From positions 1 to 5,287 of the forward strand of contig CAYYBI010000462.1 of NCBI GenBank assembly GCA_964469835.1: a stretch of DNA of 5,287 bases. Direction: 5' to 3'. The first letter of the stretch is position 1; the number at the start of each line of letters is the position of its first letter. This document shows positions 1 to 5,287 of the stretch, piece by piece. The notes under the pieces were generated by a model. The model did not search any database and was not told where the DNA came from. It worked only from the letters and a program-made list of their open reading frames with translations. Source of the stretch: JAOTYV01 sp964469835 (GTDB lineage: Bacteria > Pseudomonadota > Alphaproteobacteria > UBA8366). The position numbers and the translations under genes were made by a program.

Positions 1-485
1 GCGGCACCGGCGGCGCGCTGATGCGAACCGCCCTCGCGGCGCGGCCGCTCGGCTCCTTCCGCAACGCCCCGTGGCGCATGCTGCTCGGCCCGAACCTGCC
101 GTCTCGCGACCGGGCGGCGCTGCAGTCCGGCGACGGCATTATCGTCGAGCCGGCGCGCCGTGATTTTCCGGCGCTGCTCGCCGGCGGCGCCCTGTCGATC
201 AGCCAGGCTGGATACAATACGGTCCTCGACCTGCTGCAAGCCCGCAGCCGGTGTGTGCTGGTGCCGTTCAGCGCCCATGGGCAATCCGAACAGGCGCTGC
301 GGGCGGCGCTGCTCGCACGCCGCGGCTGGGCGCAGGTGTTGGCCGAGGAAGCGCTGACTCCGTCGGCCCTGGCCGCCGCCGCCGACCGCGCCGCCGGCAT
401 GGCCCGACCTTGCCCGGACGAGCTCGACCTCGACGGTGCACAGCGCAGCGCCGAACTCATAGCGTATCGTGCGGGCGGCATTTGA
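1..485 (+). CDS. Glycosyltransferase, C-terminal part (GT28/MurG-like fold), 5' truncated
   Basis: The frame is open from base 3 and ends at TGA 483-485, giving 160 visible residues. It has no start of its own: the frame runs off the window edge, so the ATG at 21 is probably internal. The opening Gly-Thr-Gly-Gly-Ala-Leu resembles the glycine-rich loop that begins the C-terminal Rossmann domain of GT-B enzymes. Further on come a GALSISQAGYNTVLDLL stretch (bases about 186-236), a VPF turn and a GQSEQALRA stretch. These match the donor-nucleotide-sugar site of GT28-type transferases, where a conserved Gly-x-Asn-Thr/Gly-x-x-Thr loop is followed by a Pro-containing turn and a Gln that contacts the sugar. 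The closest pattern I recall is the 'predicted glycosyltransferase' group COG4671 rather than true MurG. It probably transfers a sugar from a nucleotide-sugar donor; the acceptor is unknown. A 240-base gap and possible promoter separate it from the transporter genes, so it is probably a separate unit. Confidence 0.8.
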   Translation, partial: GTGGALMRTALAARPLGSFRNAPWRMLLGPNLPSRDRAALQSGDGIIVEPARRDFPALLAGGALSISQAGYNTVLDLLQARSRCVLVPFSAHGQSEQALRAALLARRGWAQVLAEEALTPSALAAAADRAAGMARPCPDELDLDGAQRSAELIAYRAGGI

Positions 486-488
486 TAT

Positions 489-507
489 GGCGTCACAACA
501 TGGTGCC
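489..507 (+). terminator. Short hairpin after the glycosyltransferase stop, possible weak terminator
   Basis: Four bases after the TGA, GGCGTCA (489-495) can pair with TGGTGCC (501-507) around the loop CAACA. This gives seven pairs, two of them G-U wobbles. The sequence that follows, TTGCGTCTT, is only mildly T-rich, so this would be a weak intrinsic terminator. The position right behind a stop codon is what favours the reading; the stem could also be chance. Confidence 0.25.
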
Positions 508-535
508 TTGCGTCTTCCGTCCACCCCCATATATT
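508..535 (+). promoter_or_regulatory. Candidate sigma70-type promoter for the transporter operon
   Basis: TATATT at 530-535 differs from the -10 consensus TATAAT at one position and lies in one of the few AT-rich stretches of the spacer. TTGCGT at 508-513 is a partial -35 match (TTG conserved) with a 16-base spacer. If used, transcription would begin near 542 and leave a leader of about 180 bases before the ATG at 726. This is motif matching only. Confidence 0.3.
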
Positions 536-621
536 CAAAGACCATGACCCTGCTCGATACGGCACCGCCGGCTTCGCACGGGCAAGAATGGACCGCCCCA
601 ACGCAGAAGCTGAACACTTGG

Positions 622-637
622 GCCGCCCTAGGACGGC
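622..637. repeat. Imperfect 16-bp palindrome centred on CCTAGG
   Basis: GCCGCCCTAGGACGGC reads nearly the same on both strands; only the fifth base pair from each end breaks the symmetry. Its central 2-base loop makes an RNA hairpin unlikely, so if it means anything it is more like a site for a dimeric DNA-binding protein. It lies about 90 bases downstream of the candidate -10 and 88 bases ahead of the ATG at 726. No regulator gene is visible in the window to pair with it. Confidence 0.25.
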
Positions 638-698
638 AGGCCGCGTCGTGGCGCCGGATCACCCGGTCTCCACTGCATTCCGCTTCACCCCTTATTGA

Positions 699-714
699 GA
701 CGGCGCCTGCCGTC
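699..714 (+). promoter_or_regulatory. Leader hairpin just upstream of the first operon gene
   Basis: GACGGC (699-704) and GCCGTC (709-714) are perfect reverse complements around the four-base loop GCCT. The stem ends 11 bases before the ATG at 726, in the region where the ribosome binds. No T-run follows, so it does not look like a terminator. It may influence initiation of the downstream gene, whose Shine-Dalgarno (at best GCGAG, 717-721) is poor. In GC-rich DNA a 6-bp stem can also be accidental. Confidence 0.3.
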
Positions 715-725
715 ACGCGAGACCC

Positions 726-1265
726 ATGACCTATTTCCGATATCCGATGCGCAGCCTGATCTGGGATTACGTCCGGGCCGCCCTTGGCTTCCTGTTCTTC
801 GCCATACCCGTCGTGATCGGCAAGCCGGGTCCGATCTTTTTCACCATTCTGGGCACCGCGGCCATGCTGTTCTTCCTGTACGGCTTGCGGACGGTATTGA
901 TGCAGTACACCGCTTTTGAACTTCGGGACGACGGGTTGTTTGTCCACGGCTTGCGAAAACGGTTTTTCGCCTGGGCAGAGATGTCGGCGCTGAAGCTGCG
1001 GTATTTCTCGACGGTACGCGAAAAGAGCCGCCGCGATATGAAGCGGGGCTGGATGGAGCTGAAGATCTCCGGACCGTCCGGCGCGGTCCGCGTCGATTCG
1101 GATTTGACCGGCTTCAAGGAAATCGTCGAGGCGGTCGCCGCCGTGGTCGAACGCCATCGCGTCGAGCTCGACGAAACCACCGCGGAGAACCTCCGGGCGT
1201 TTCGCGAGGGCGGCACGCCCCCGCCACCGGAGGGCGGCATAAAGGACGAGGATATGCGCTGGTAA
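726..1265 (+). CDS. Membrane protein with two N-terminal helices and a PH-like C-terminal domain
   Basis: This 179-residue protein has unknown function. A short N-terminus is followed by hydrophobic segments at about residues 13-31 and 37-58, separated by a short Gly-Lys-Pro-Gly-Pro turn, which fits a helical hairpin in the inner membrane. Residues about 62-145 alternate polar and hydrophobic positions in a beta-rich pattern (ELRDDGLFVHG, a WAEM strand, WMELKIS, VRVDS) and end in an amphipathic helix. That layout, two helices followed by a bacterial PH-like domain, is known from YdbS/DUF304-type proteins; the assignment rests on pattern, not a search. The tail (about 160-179) is Pro/Gly-rich and probably disordered. 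By the positive-inside rule and the basic segment at 97-107, the soluble part is probably cytoplasmic. The ATG at 726 has a weak Shine-Dalgarno; Met8 at 747 is an alternative start. The stop overlaps the next start as TAATG, so it is probably translated in coupling with the ATPase and may be an accessory of the transporter. Confidence 0.85.
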   Translation: MTYFRYPMRSLIWDYVRAALGFLFFAIPVVIGKPGPIFFTILGTAAMLFFLYGLRTVLMQYTAFELRDDGLFVHGLRKRFFAWAEMSALKLRYFSTVREKSRRDMKRGWMELKISGPSGAVRVDSDLTGFKEIVEAVAAVVERHRVELDETTAENLRAFREGGTPPPPEGGIKDEDMRW

Positions 1266-3154
1266 TGGCCGACCTGCTGCAGCTTCGCGATCTCCGCGTC
1301 GGCATCACCCTGCCGGGCTGCGCGATCGAAGCGGTGAAACGGGTCAGTTTCCGCGTCCGGCCCGCCTCGACCGTGGCCCTGGTCGGCGAGTCCGGATCCG
1401 GCAAGTCCATCACGGCCCAGGCCATTATGGGAATATTGCCGCGGTGCGCCCGGCGGGAGGCCGGCGAAATCCTGTTCGCCGACCCGGCGGCGCCCGGCGG
1501 CGCGATCGACCTCGCCGGGCTCGAGCCGGCCGGCGCCCGGATGCAACGTTTGCGCGGCAGCAAAATTTCGATGATCTTTCAGGAGCCGATGACGTCGTTG
1601 TCGCCGCTGCACACGATCGGCGACCAGATCGGCGAGGTGCTGCGATACCATGAGGACTGCTCCGGCGCGGAATGCGAACGCCGCACCCGCGAGATGCTGC
1701 ATCAGGTGGGCTTCCCCGATCCTGACCGCGCCTACGATACCTATTCCTTCGAGCTGTCCGGCGGGCTGCGCCAACGGGCGATGATCGCGATGGCGCTGAT
1801 TTGCCGCCCGCAACTGCTGATCGCCGACGAACCGACCACGGCACTCGACGTGACGATCCAGGCGCAGATCCTCAAACTGATTGCCGACCTGCAACGGCAA
1901 TATGGCATGGCGGTACTGATCATCACCCATGACCTCGGCGTGGTCGCCAATATGGCGGATGAGGTCGTCGTCCTGTATCGCGGCGAGGTCATGGAATCGG
2001 GCACAAGGGACGACGTTTTCCGCCACGCGGCGCACCCCTATCTAAAGGCGCTCTTTGACGCCGCGCCCCGCATCGGGCGGAACAGATCGGAGCGCCTGCG
2101 GCCGGTGCACCGGCGCGACGGCGGCACGATAGCGCCCACGGCGCAAGCGCACCCGGCGGCGGAGACCATTCTCGATGTGATCGATTTGCGGAAATCCTAT
2201 TTCCAGCGCCGCTCCGGACTCACGCCGTGGCGCGCGCGCGAGCAAATCGGCGTGGTGAACGGAGTCAGCCTTTCGATACGGCGCGGCGAATCGCTGGCGT
2301 TGGTCGGCGAAAGCGGGTCCGGCAAGACCACGATCGCGAAACTCATCATGCGCGGCGTCCGGCCGGATTCGGGGCGCATCCTGTTTCGCGATCCGTCCGG
2401 CGAAACGGCCGATGTCGGGACGCTGAGCGGGGCGGCGCTCAGCGCCTACCGGCGGCGGGTGCAATACATCTTCCAGGACCCTTTCGGGGCGCTCGATCCC
2501 CGCATGACCGCGTTCGACATCATCACCGAACCCTTGGTCATTCATGGTATCGGCACCGCTGCGGATCGTAGCGCGGCGGCGCGCGACCTGATGCGGTTGG
2601 TCGACCTCGACGAACGGTGTCTCAACCGCTATCCGCACAGCTTCTCCGGCGGGCAACGGCAACGTCTGTGTATCGCCCGTGCACTCGCCTTAAAGCCAGA
2701 CCTGCTGATTTGCGACGAACCGGTTTCCGCACTCGACGCCGGCGTGCAAGCGCAGGTTCTGAACCTGTTGCGCGACCTGCAAACCACACTCGGGCTGACC
2801 TATCTTTTTGTGTCGCATAATCTTGCCGTGGTCGACTATATCGCCGACCGGATCGCCGTGATCTGCCATGGCCGGCTCGTCGAGTTGGCGCCACGGGACA
2901 TGCTGTTTCGCGGCCCGGTTCATCCCTATACCCGGGGGCTACTCGCCGCCGTGCCCGATGCCGACCCGGACCACGCGCTCGACCTGCAGGCCTTGATGGA
3001 CGACCGCGCCGGGGACCCGACCGCCTGGCCGCCGCCGTTTCGTGACGTCGTTTGCGGCAATGACGGCGACGGCGGCGATGATGAGGGACTTCAGCTGAGG
3101 CCGGTCGCCGACGGGCACTTCGTGCGGGCCACGGCGGCGGTGGCCACGCTGTGA
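1265..3154 (+). CDS. Fused double ABC ATPase (OppD-OppF type) of a peptide/opine-class importer
   Basis: This 629-residue cytoplasmic protein powers an importer of the dipeptide/oligopeptide/nickel/opine class and carries two complete nucleotide-binding domains. NBD1 has Walker A GESGSGKS (41-48), Q-loop Gln106, signature LSGGLRQR (164-171), Walker B LLIADEP with Glu189, D-loop TALD (192-195) and switch His222. NBD2 has GESGSGKT (348-355), Gln404, FSGGQRQR (460-467), LLICDEP with Glu485, SALD (488-491) and His518. Each is followed by the HPY region typical of OppD/OppF (HPYLKALFDAAP 257-268; HPYTRGLLAAVP 553-564). The linker is about 269-300. All catalytic residues are present in both halves, so both sites should hydrolyse ATP. 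The length fits YejF-like tandem ATPases. The C-terminus lacks the Cys-rich GCxFxxRC motif of DppD/DppF and instead has a Gly/Asp-rich stretch (598-607) and a GHFVRA ending. The start follows a GAGG at 1248-1251, rather far (13 bases), so coupling to the previous gene is likely. It overlaps the next gene by 4 bases. Confidence 0.96.
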   Translation: MADLLQLRDLRVGITLPGCAIEAVKRVSFRVRPASTVALVGESGSGKSITAQAIMGILPRCARREAGEILFADPAAPGGAIDLAGLEPAGARMQRLRGSKISMIFQEPMTSLSPLHTIGDQIGEVLRYHEDCSGAECERRTREMLHQVGFPDPDRAYDTYSFELSGGLRQRAMIAMALICRPQLLIADEPTTALDVTIQAQILKLIADLQRQYGMAVLIITHDLGVVANMADEVVVLYRGEVMESGTRDDVFRHAAHPYLKALFDAAPRIGRNRSERLRPVHRRDGGTIAPTAQAHPAAETILDVIDLRKSYFQRRSGLTPWRAREQIGVVNGVSLSIRRGESLALVGESGSGKTTIAKLIMRGVRPDSGRILFRDPSGETADVGTLSGAALSAYRRRVQYIFQDPFGALDPRMTAFDIITEPLVIHGIGTAADRSAAARDLMRLVDLDERCLNRYPHSFSGGQRQRLCIARALALKPDLLICDEPVSALDAGVQAQVLNLLRDLQTTLGLTYLFVSHNLAVVDYIADRIAVICHGRLVELAPRDMLFRGPVHPYTRGLLAAVPDADPDHALDLQALMDDRAGDPTAWPPPFRDVVCGNDGDGGDDEGLQLRPVADGHFVRATAAVATL

Positions 3155-5121
3155 GCGCGCGCGCGATCTTCGGCGCGGCGATAGCGGCCTCCGTAGCCGC
3201 AATCTTGGCGGCACTCTTTGTTACTGCGGCCGGCGGCACACCAGCGGCCGCAGCGGCCCAGTTTATCGATCCGCCATCGCTGCAAGAATTAATCGACACG
3301 GGCGACTTGCCGCCCGCCGAAAGCCGCTTGCCGGCCACGCCGCTGGTGGTACCGTTCGCGGGGCCGGCGCAGCAGCCCGGCCGGCACGGCGGCACGCTGC
3401 GCCTGTTGATGGCGCGCCCCAAAGATGTGCGGCTGATGGTGGTCTATGGCTATGCCCGCCTGGTCCGCTTCGATTCCGAGCTGAAACTGGTGCCGGACAT
3501 CCTGCAGCGAATCGATGTGGACCGTGGCCGTGTCTTCACGCTGCATCTCCGCAAGGGACACCGTTGGTCCGACGGCAACCCCTTCACGACGGAAGATTTC
3601 CGCTATTACTGGGACGACGTCGCGATGAACCGGATGCTGTCGCCGGCCGGTCCACCCAAGATCATGCTGGTCGGCGGCAAGCCACCCCGCTTCGAGATCC
3701 TCGACGACCATACGCTGCGCTTTACTTGGCCGGCGCCCAATCCCGCATTCCTGCCGGCGCTGGCGGGGCCGCGCCCGCCCTTCATCTACCGGCCGGCGCA
3801 TTACCTAAAGCGATTTCACGCGCGGTATTTCGACGCCGACGCGCTGGGCAAGGAGGCGAAAAGCCGCGGCTACCGAAACTGGGCGGCGCTGCACAACAAG
3901 GTCGACAACGCGTATAAGAACGACAATGTCGACCTACCCTCTCTGCAGCCCTGGACCATCGCCACCAAGGGTCCGTCCGATCGCTTCGAATTCCGGCGCA
4001 ATCCCTATTTTCATCGGGTCGACCCCAATGGCCGGCAACTGCCCTATATCGACCGGGTGGTGATGAACATCGTCGACAATAAGATCGTTGCGGCCAAGAC
4101 GGGCACCGGCGAATCGGATTTGCAGGCGCGCTATTTGCGGTTCGACGACTACACTTTTCTTCGGAAAAACGCCAAAAAGGGCAGCTTCGACGTCCATCTT
4201 TGGCGCATTGGCAGAGGCGCGCATCTGGCGCTGTACCCGAATTTGAACGCCAAGGACGAGACATGGCGGGCCCTGCTGCAAGACGTCCGGTTTCGCCGTG
4301 CCCTGTCGCTTGCCGTTCACCGGCGCGAACTGAACCGGGTGATGTATTTCGGCCAGGCGATCGAGGGGCAGAACACGGTCCTCCCGGAAAGTCCACTGTA
4401 TCGCGATGCCTATCGCCGCGCCTGGGCCGACTTCGACCTGCCGCGCGCCAACCGGCTGCTCGATGCGGCCGGCCTGACCCGCCGGGACAGCCGCGGCATC
4501 CGCCTGTTGCCGGATGGCCGGCCGGCCGACATCATCGTCGAGACCGCCGGCGAGAGCAGCGAGGAAGCGGATGCGCTCGAGCTGGTGCATGACAGCTGGC
4601 TCAAAGTCGGCATAAAACTTCACATCAAACCATCGCATCGCGACGTGCTGCGAAATCGCATCTATGCCGGCGATACGATCATGGCGCTGTCGTCCGGACT
4701 CGAAAACGGGCTTGCAACCGCCGATACCAGCCCCGAGGCATTGGCGCCGACCCATCAAACGCAATACCAGTGGCCGCTCTGGGGCCAATATATCGAAACC
4801 GGCGGCAGGGCCGGCGCTGCGCCGGACATGCCGGCCGCCAAACGGCTGGGCGAACTCCTGCAGCAATGGCGCGCCGCCGGCCGGCGCAAGACCCGCACCC
4901 GAATCTGGCATGAAATGCTCTCGCTCTATGGCGACCAGGTGTTCACGATCGGCCTCATCTCGGGCACGTTACAGCCGGTGGTGGTCGACCGACGCCTACG
5001 CAACGTGCCGACGAACGGCCTCTACAACTGGAATCCCGGCGCTCATTTCGGCATCTACCGGCCGGACACTTTCTGGTTCGCCGACCCTGCCTCCGACACC
5101 GACGGGAAGCCGGCACGATGA
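3151..5121 (+). CDS. ABC transporter periplasmic solute-binding protein, family 5 (peptide/opine class)
   Basis: This 656-residue exported protein binds the solute and delivers it to the permease. The N-terminus is a Sec signal: a short basic start, a hydrophobic stretch at about 5-27, and a likely cleavage after Ala36 (AAA before Gln-Phe). There is no lipobox cysteine, so it should be soluble in the periplasm. The SBP_bac_5 hallmark, LHLRKGHRWSDGNPFTTEDF, is at 131-150, followed by YYWDD. Later blocks fit the family: EFRRNPYFHRVDPNGRQLPY (280-299), a GESDLQARY helix (320-328), DVRFRRALSLAVHRRELN (378-395) and the C-terminal NGLYNWNPGAHFGIY (622-636). It is longer than the 500-550 residues of typical OppA/DppA and closer to the 600-700 residue YejA-like branch. 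The ligand (oligopeptide, opine, sugar derivative) cannot be told. The GTG at 3151 is the only sensible start: in-frame stops lie at 3061 and 3076-3081, and no other start codon lies between them and 3151. It overlaps the ATPase stop as GTGA, so the two are probably translationally coupled. Confidence 0.95.
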   Translation: MSARAIFGAAIAASVAAILAALFVTAAGGTPAAAAAQFIDPPSLQELIDTGDLPPAESRLPATPLVVPFAGPAQQPGRHGGTLRLLMARPKDVRLMVVYGYARLVRFDSELKLVPDILQRIDVDRGRVFTLHLRKGHRWSDGNPFTTEDFRYYWDDVAMNRMLSPAGPPKIMLVGGKPPRFEILDDHTLRFTWPAPNPAFLPALAGPRPPFIYRPAHYLKRFHARYFDADALGKEAKSRGYRNWAALHNKVDNAYKNDNVDLPSLQPWTIATKGPSDRFEFRRNPYFHRVDPNGRQLPYIDRVVMNIVDNKIVAAKTGTGESDLQARYLRFDDYTFLRKNAKKGSFDVHLWRIGRGAHLALYPNLNAKDETWRALLQDVRFRRALSLAVHRRELNRVMYFGQAIEGQNTVLPESPLYRDAYRRAWADFDLPRANRLLDAAGLTRRDSRGIRLLPDGRPADIIVETAGESSEEADALELVHDSWLKVGIKLHIKPSHRDVLRNRIYAGDTIMALSSGLENGLATADTSPEALAPTHQTQYQWPLWGQYIETGGRAGAAPDMPAAKRLGELLQQWRAAGRRKTRTRIWHEMLSLYGDQVFTIGLISGTLQPVVVDRRLRNVPTNGLYNWNPGAHFGIYRPDTFWFADPASDTDGKPAR

Positions 5122-5165
5122 CGGTGCGCCGCGTACGCCGCCGGCCCTTGCGAACAGGGAGCTAA
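5118..5165 (+). other. Fifteen-codon arginine-rich open frame between binding protein and permease
   Basis: An ATG overlaps the binding-protein stop as ATGA (5118-5121) and opens a 15-codon frame (MTVRRVRRRPLRTGS) ending at TAA 5163-5165. It is in the same frame as the permease, whose GTG comes only one codon after the TAA. It could be a tiny coupling peptide, a remnant of an older, longer permease N-terminus, or chance. I lean to chance or coupling and do not claim it as a gene. Confidence 0.2.
5156..5161 (+). promoter_or_regulatory. Ribosome binding site for the permease gene
   Basis: AGGGAG sits 7 bases before the GTG at 5169. It is a good Shine-Dalgarno match and much stronger than those of the upstream genes. 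Together with the in-frame TAA at 5163-5165, which rules out any start further upstream, it fixes GTG 5169 as the start. Confidence 0.7.
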
Positions 5166-5168
5166 CGG

Positions 5169-5287
5169 GTGTTTGGATATTTCGTCCGGCGCATCGCGAT
5201 GATGATCCCGACCCTGCTGGCGGTCAGCGCAATCGTCTTCGTGATCATCCAGTTGCCGCCGGGCGATTATCTGTCGAACCAGATGGC
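5169..5287 (+). CDS. ABC transporter permease, OppB/DppB/YejB type, 3' truncated
   Basis: Only the first 39 codons and part of the fortieth are in the window. They read FGYFVRRIAMMIPTLLAVSA after the initiator, then IVFVIIQLPPGDYLSNQM. The pattern of aromatic residue, Val/Leu, Arg-Arg, a first membrane helix starting near Ile-Pro-Thr-Leu (about 9-29), and then a PGD motif is the standard start of the first permease of peptide-class ABC importers. The PPGDY variant is what I recall from permeases paired with YejA-like binding proteins. It would sit in the inner membrane, with the membrane-spanning core beyond the window edge. It follows the binding protein by 47 bases in the same direction, so it belongs to the same operon. 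A second permease (OppC/DppC type) is expected next, outside the window. Confidence 0.93.
   Translation, partial: MFGYFVRRIAMMIPTLLAVSAIVFVIIQLPPGDYLSNQM

Larger units (their letters stand above)
486..725. other. Non-coding spacer between glycosyltransferase and transporter operon
   Basis: This 240-base stretch has no convincing gene. An 86-codon open frame on the + strand (469-729) overlaps both neighbours, has low-complexity composition with no recognisable fold, and is probably chance. The spacer is the only sizeable gap in the window and is where control of the downstream operon would sit. It holds the hairpin, candidate promoter, palindrome and leader hairpin listed separately. I saw no tRNA, riboswitch pattern or insertion sequence end. 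Confidence 0.6.

Noticed and set aside
469..729. An 86-codon + strand frame filling the spacer
   Set aside because: It starts inside the glycosyltransferase gene, ends inside the membrane protein gene, and its product shows no hydrophobic core pattern or motif.
767..2035. A 422-codon open frame on the - strand
   Set aside because: It lies opposite the membrane protein and NBD1 and crosses their junction. Its translation is rich in Arg/Ala/Gly/His without a recognisable fold, as expected from the antisense of GC-rich coding DNA, while both + strand genes have clear protein features.
1382..2332. Repeated DNA at two places encoding GESGSGK (about 1385 and 2306)
   Set aside because: These are the two Walker A motifs of the fused ATPase. 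The similarity reflects two homologous domains, not a mobile or recent repeat; the flanking DNA diverges.
2622..3422. A 266-codon open frame on the - strand crossing the ATPase/binding-protein junction
   Set aside because: The product is low-complexity and Arg/Pro/Ala-rich, opposite the conserved NBD2 and the signal peptide region. Antisense shadow.
3934..4911. A 325-codon open frame on the - strand
   Set aside because: It lies entirely within the binding-protein gene, opposite conserved family blocks, and has no start context or recognisable domain. Antisense shadow.

Overview
The window is GC-rich DNA with tightly packed genes, all reading on the + strand. Codon use is biased to G/C at third positions, and starts are GTG or overlap the preceding stop. 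This, together with the families present, suggests an alphaproteobacterium, possibly from the Rhodospirillales/Rhizobiales side. That is an inference from style and protein families; no rRNA or taxonomic marker is present.

Layout: (1) Bases 1-485 hold the 3' end of a glycosyltransferase gene with a GT28/MurG-like C-terminal domain. (2) Bases 486-725 are a 240-base spacer. It has a short hairpin just after the glycosyltransferase stop, a plausible sigma70-type promoter near 508-535, an imperfect palindrome at 622-637 and a perfect 6-bp-stem hairpin at 699-714, just ahead of the next start. (3) Bases 726-1265 encode a small protein with two membrane helices and a soluble, PH-like C-terminal part. 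(4) Bases 1265-3154 encode a double ABC ATPase, an OppD-type and an OppF-type domain fused in one chain. (5) Bases 3151-5121 encode a large periplasmic family 5 solute-binding protein. (6) Bases 5169-5287 are the 5' end of an OppB/DppB/YejB-type permease gene, cut by the window edge.

Items 3 to 6 look like one operon. The junctions are TAATG (1-base overlap), GTGA (4-base overlap) and a 47-base gap with a good Shine-Dalgarno sequence before the permease GTG. Together they specify a peptide/oligopeptide/opine-class importer (ABC transporter family 3.A.1.5). The binding protein captures the solute in the periplasm, the permease (with a second permease expected downstream) forms the channel, and the fused ATPase supplies both nucleotide-binding sites. 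The substrate cannot be read from the sequence. The least ordinary points are the gene order (ATPase first, then binding protein, then permease) and the membrane PH-like protein that is translationally joined to the ATPase. I see no mobile element, CRISPR array, tRNA or rRNA, and nothing that convincingly amounts to a new defence or other undescribed system.
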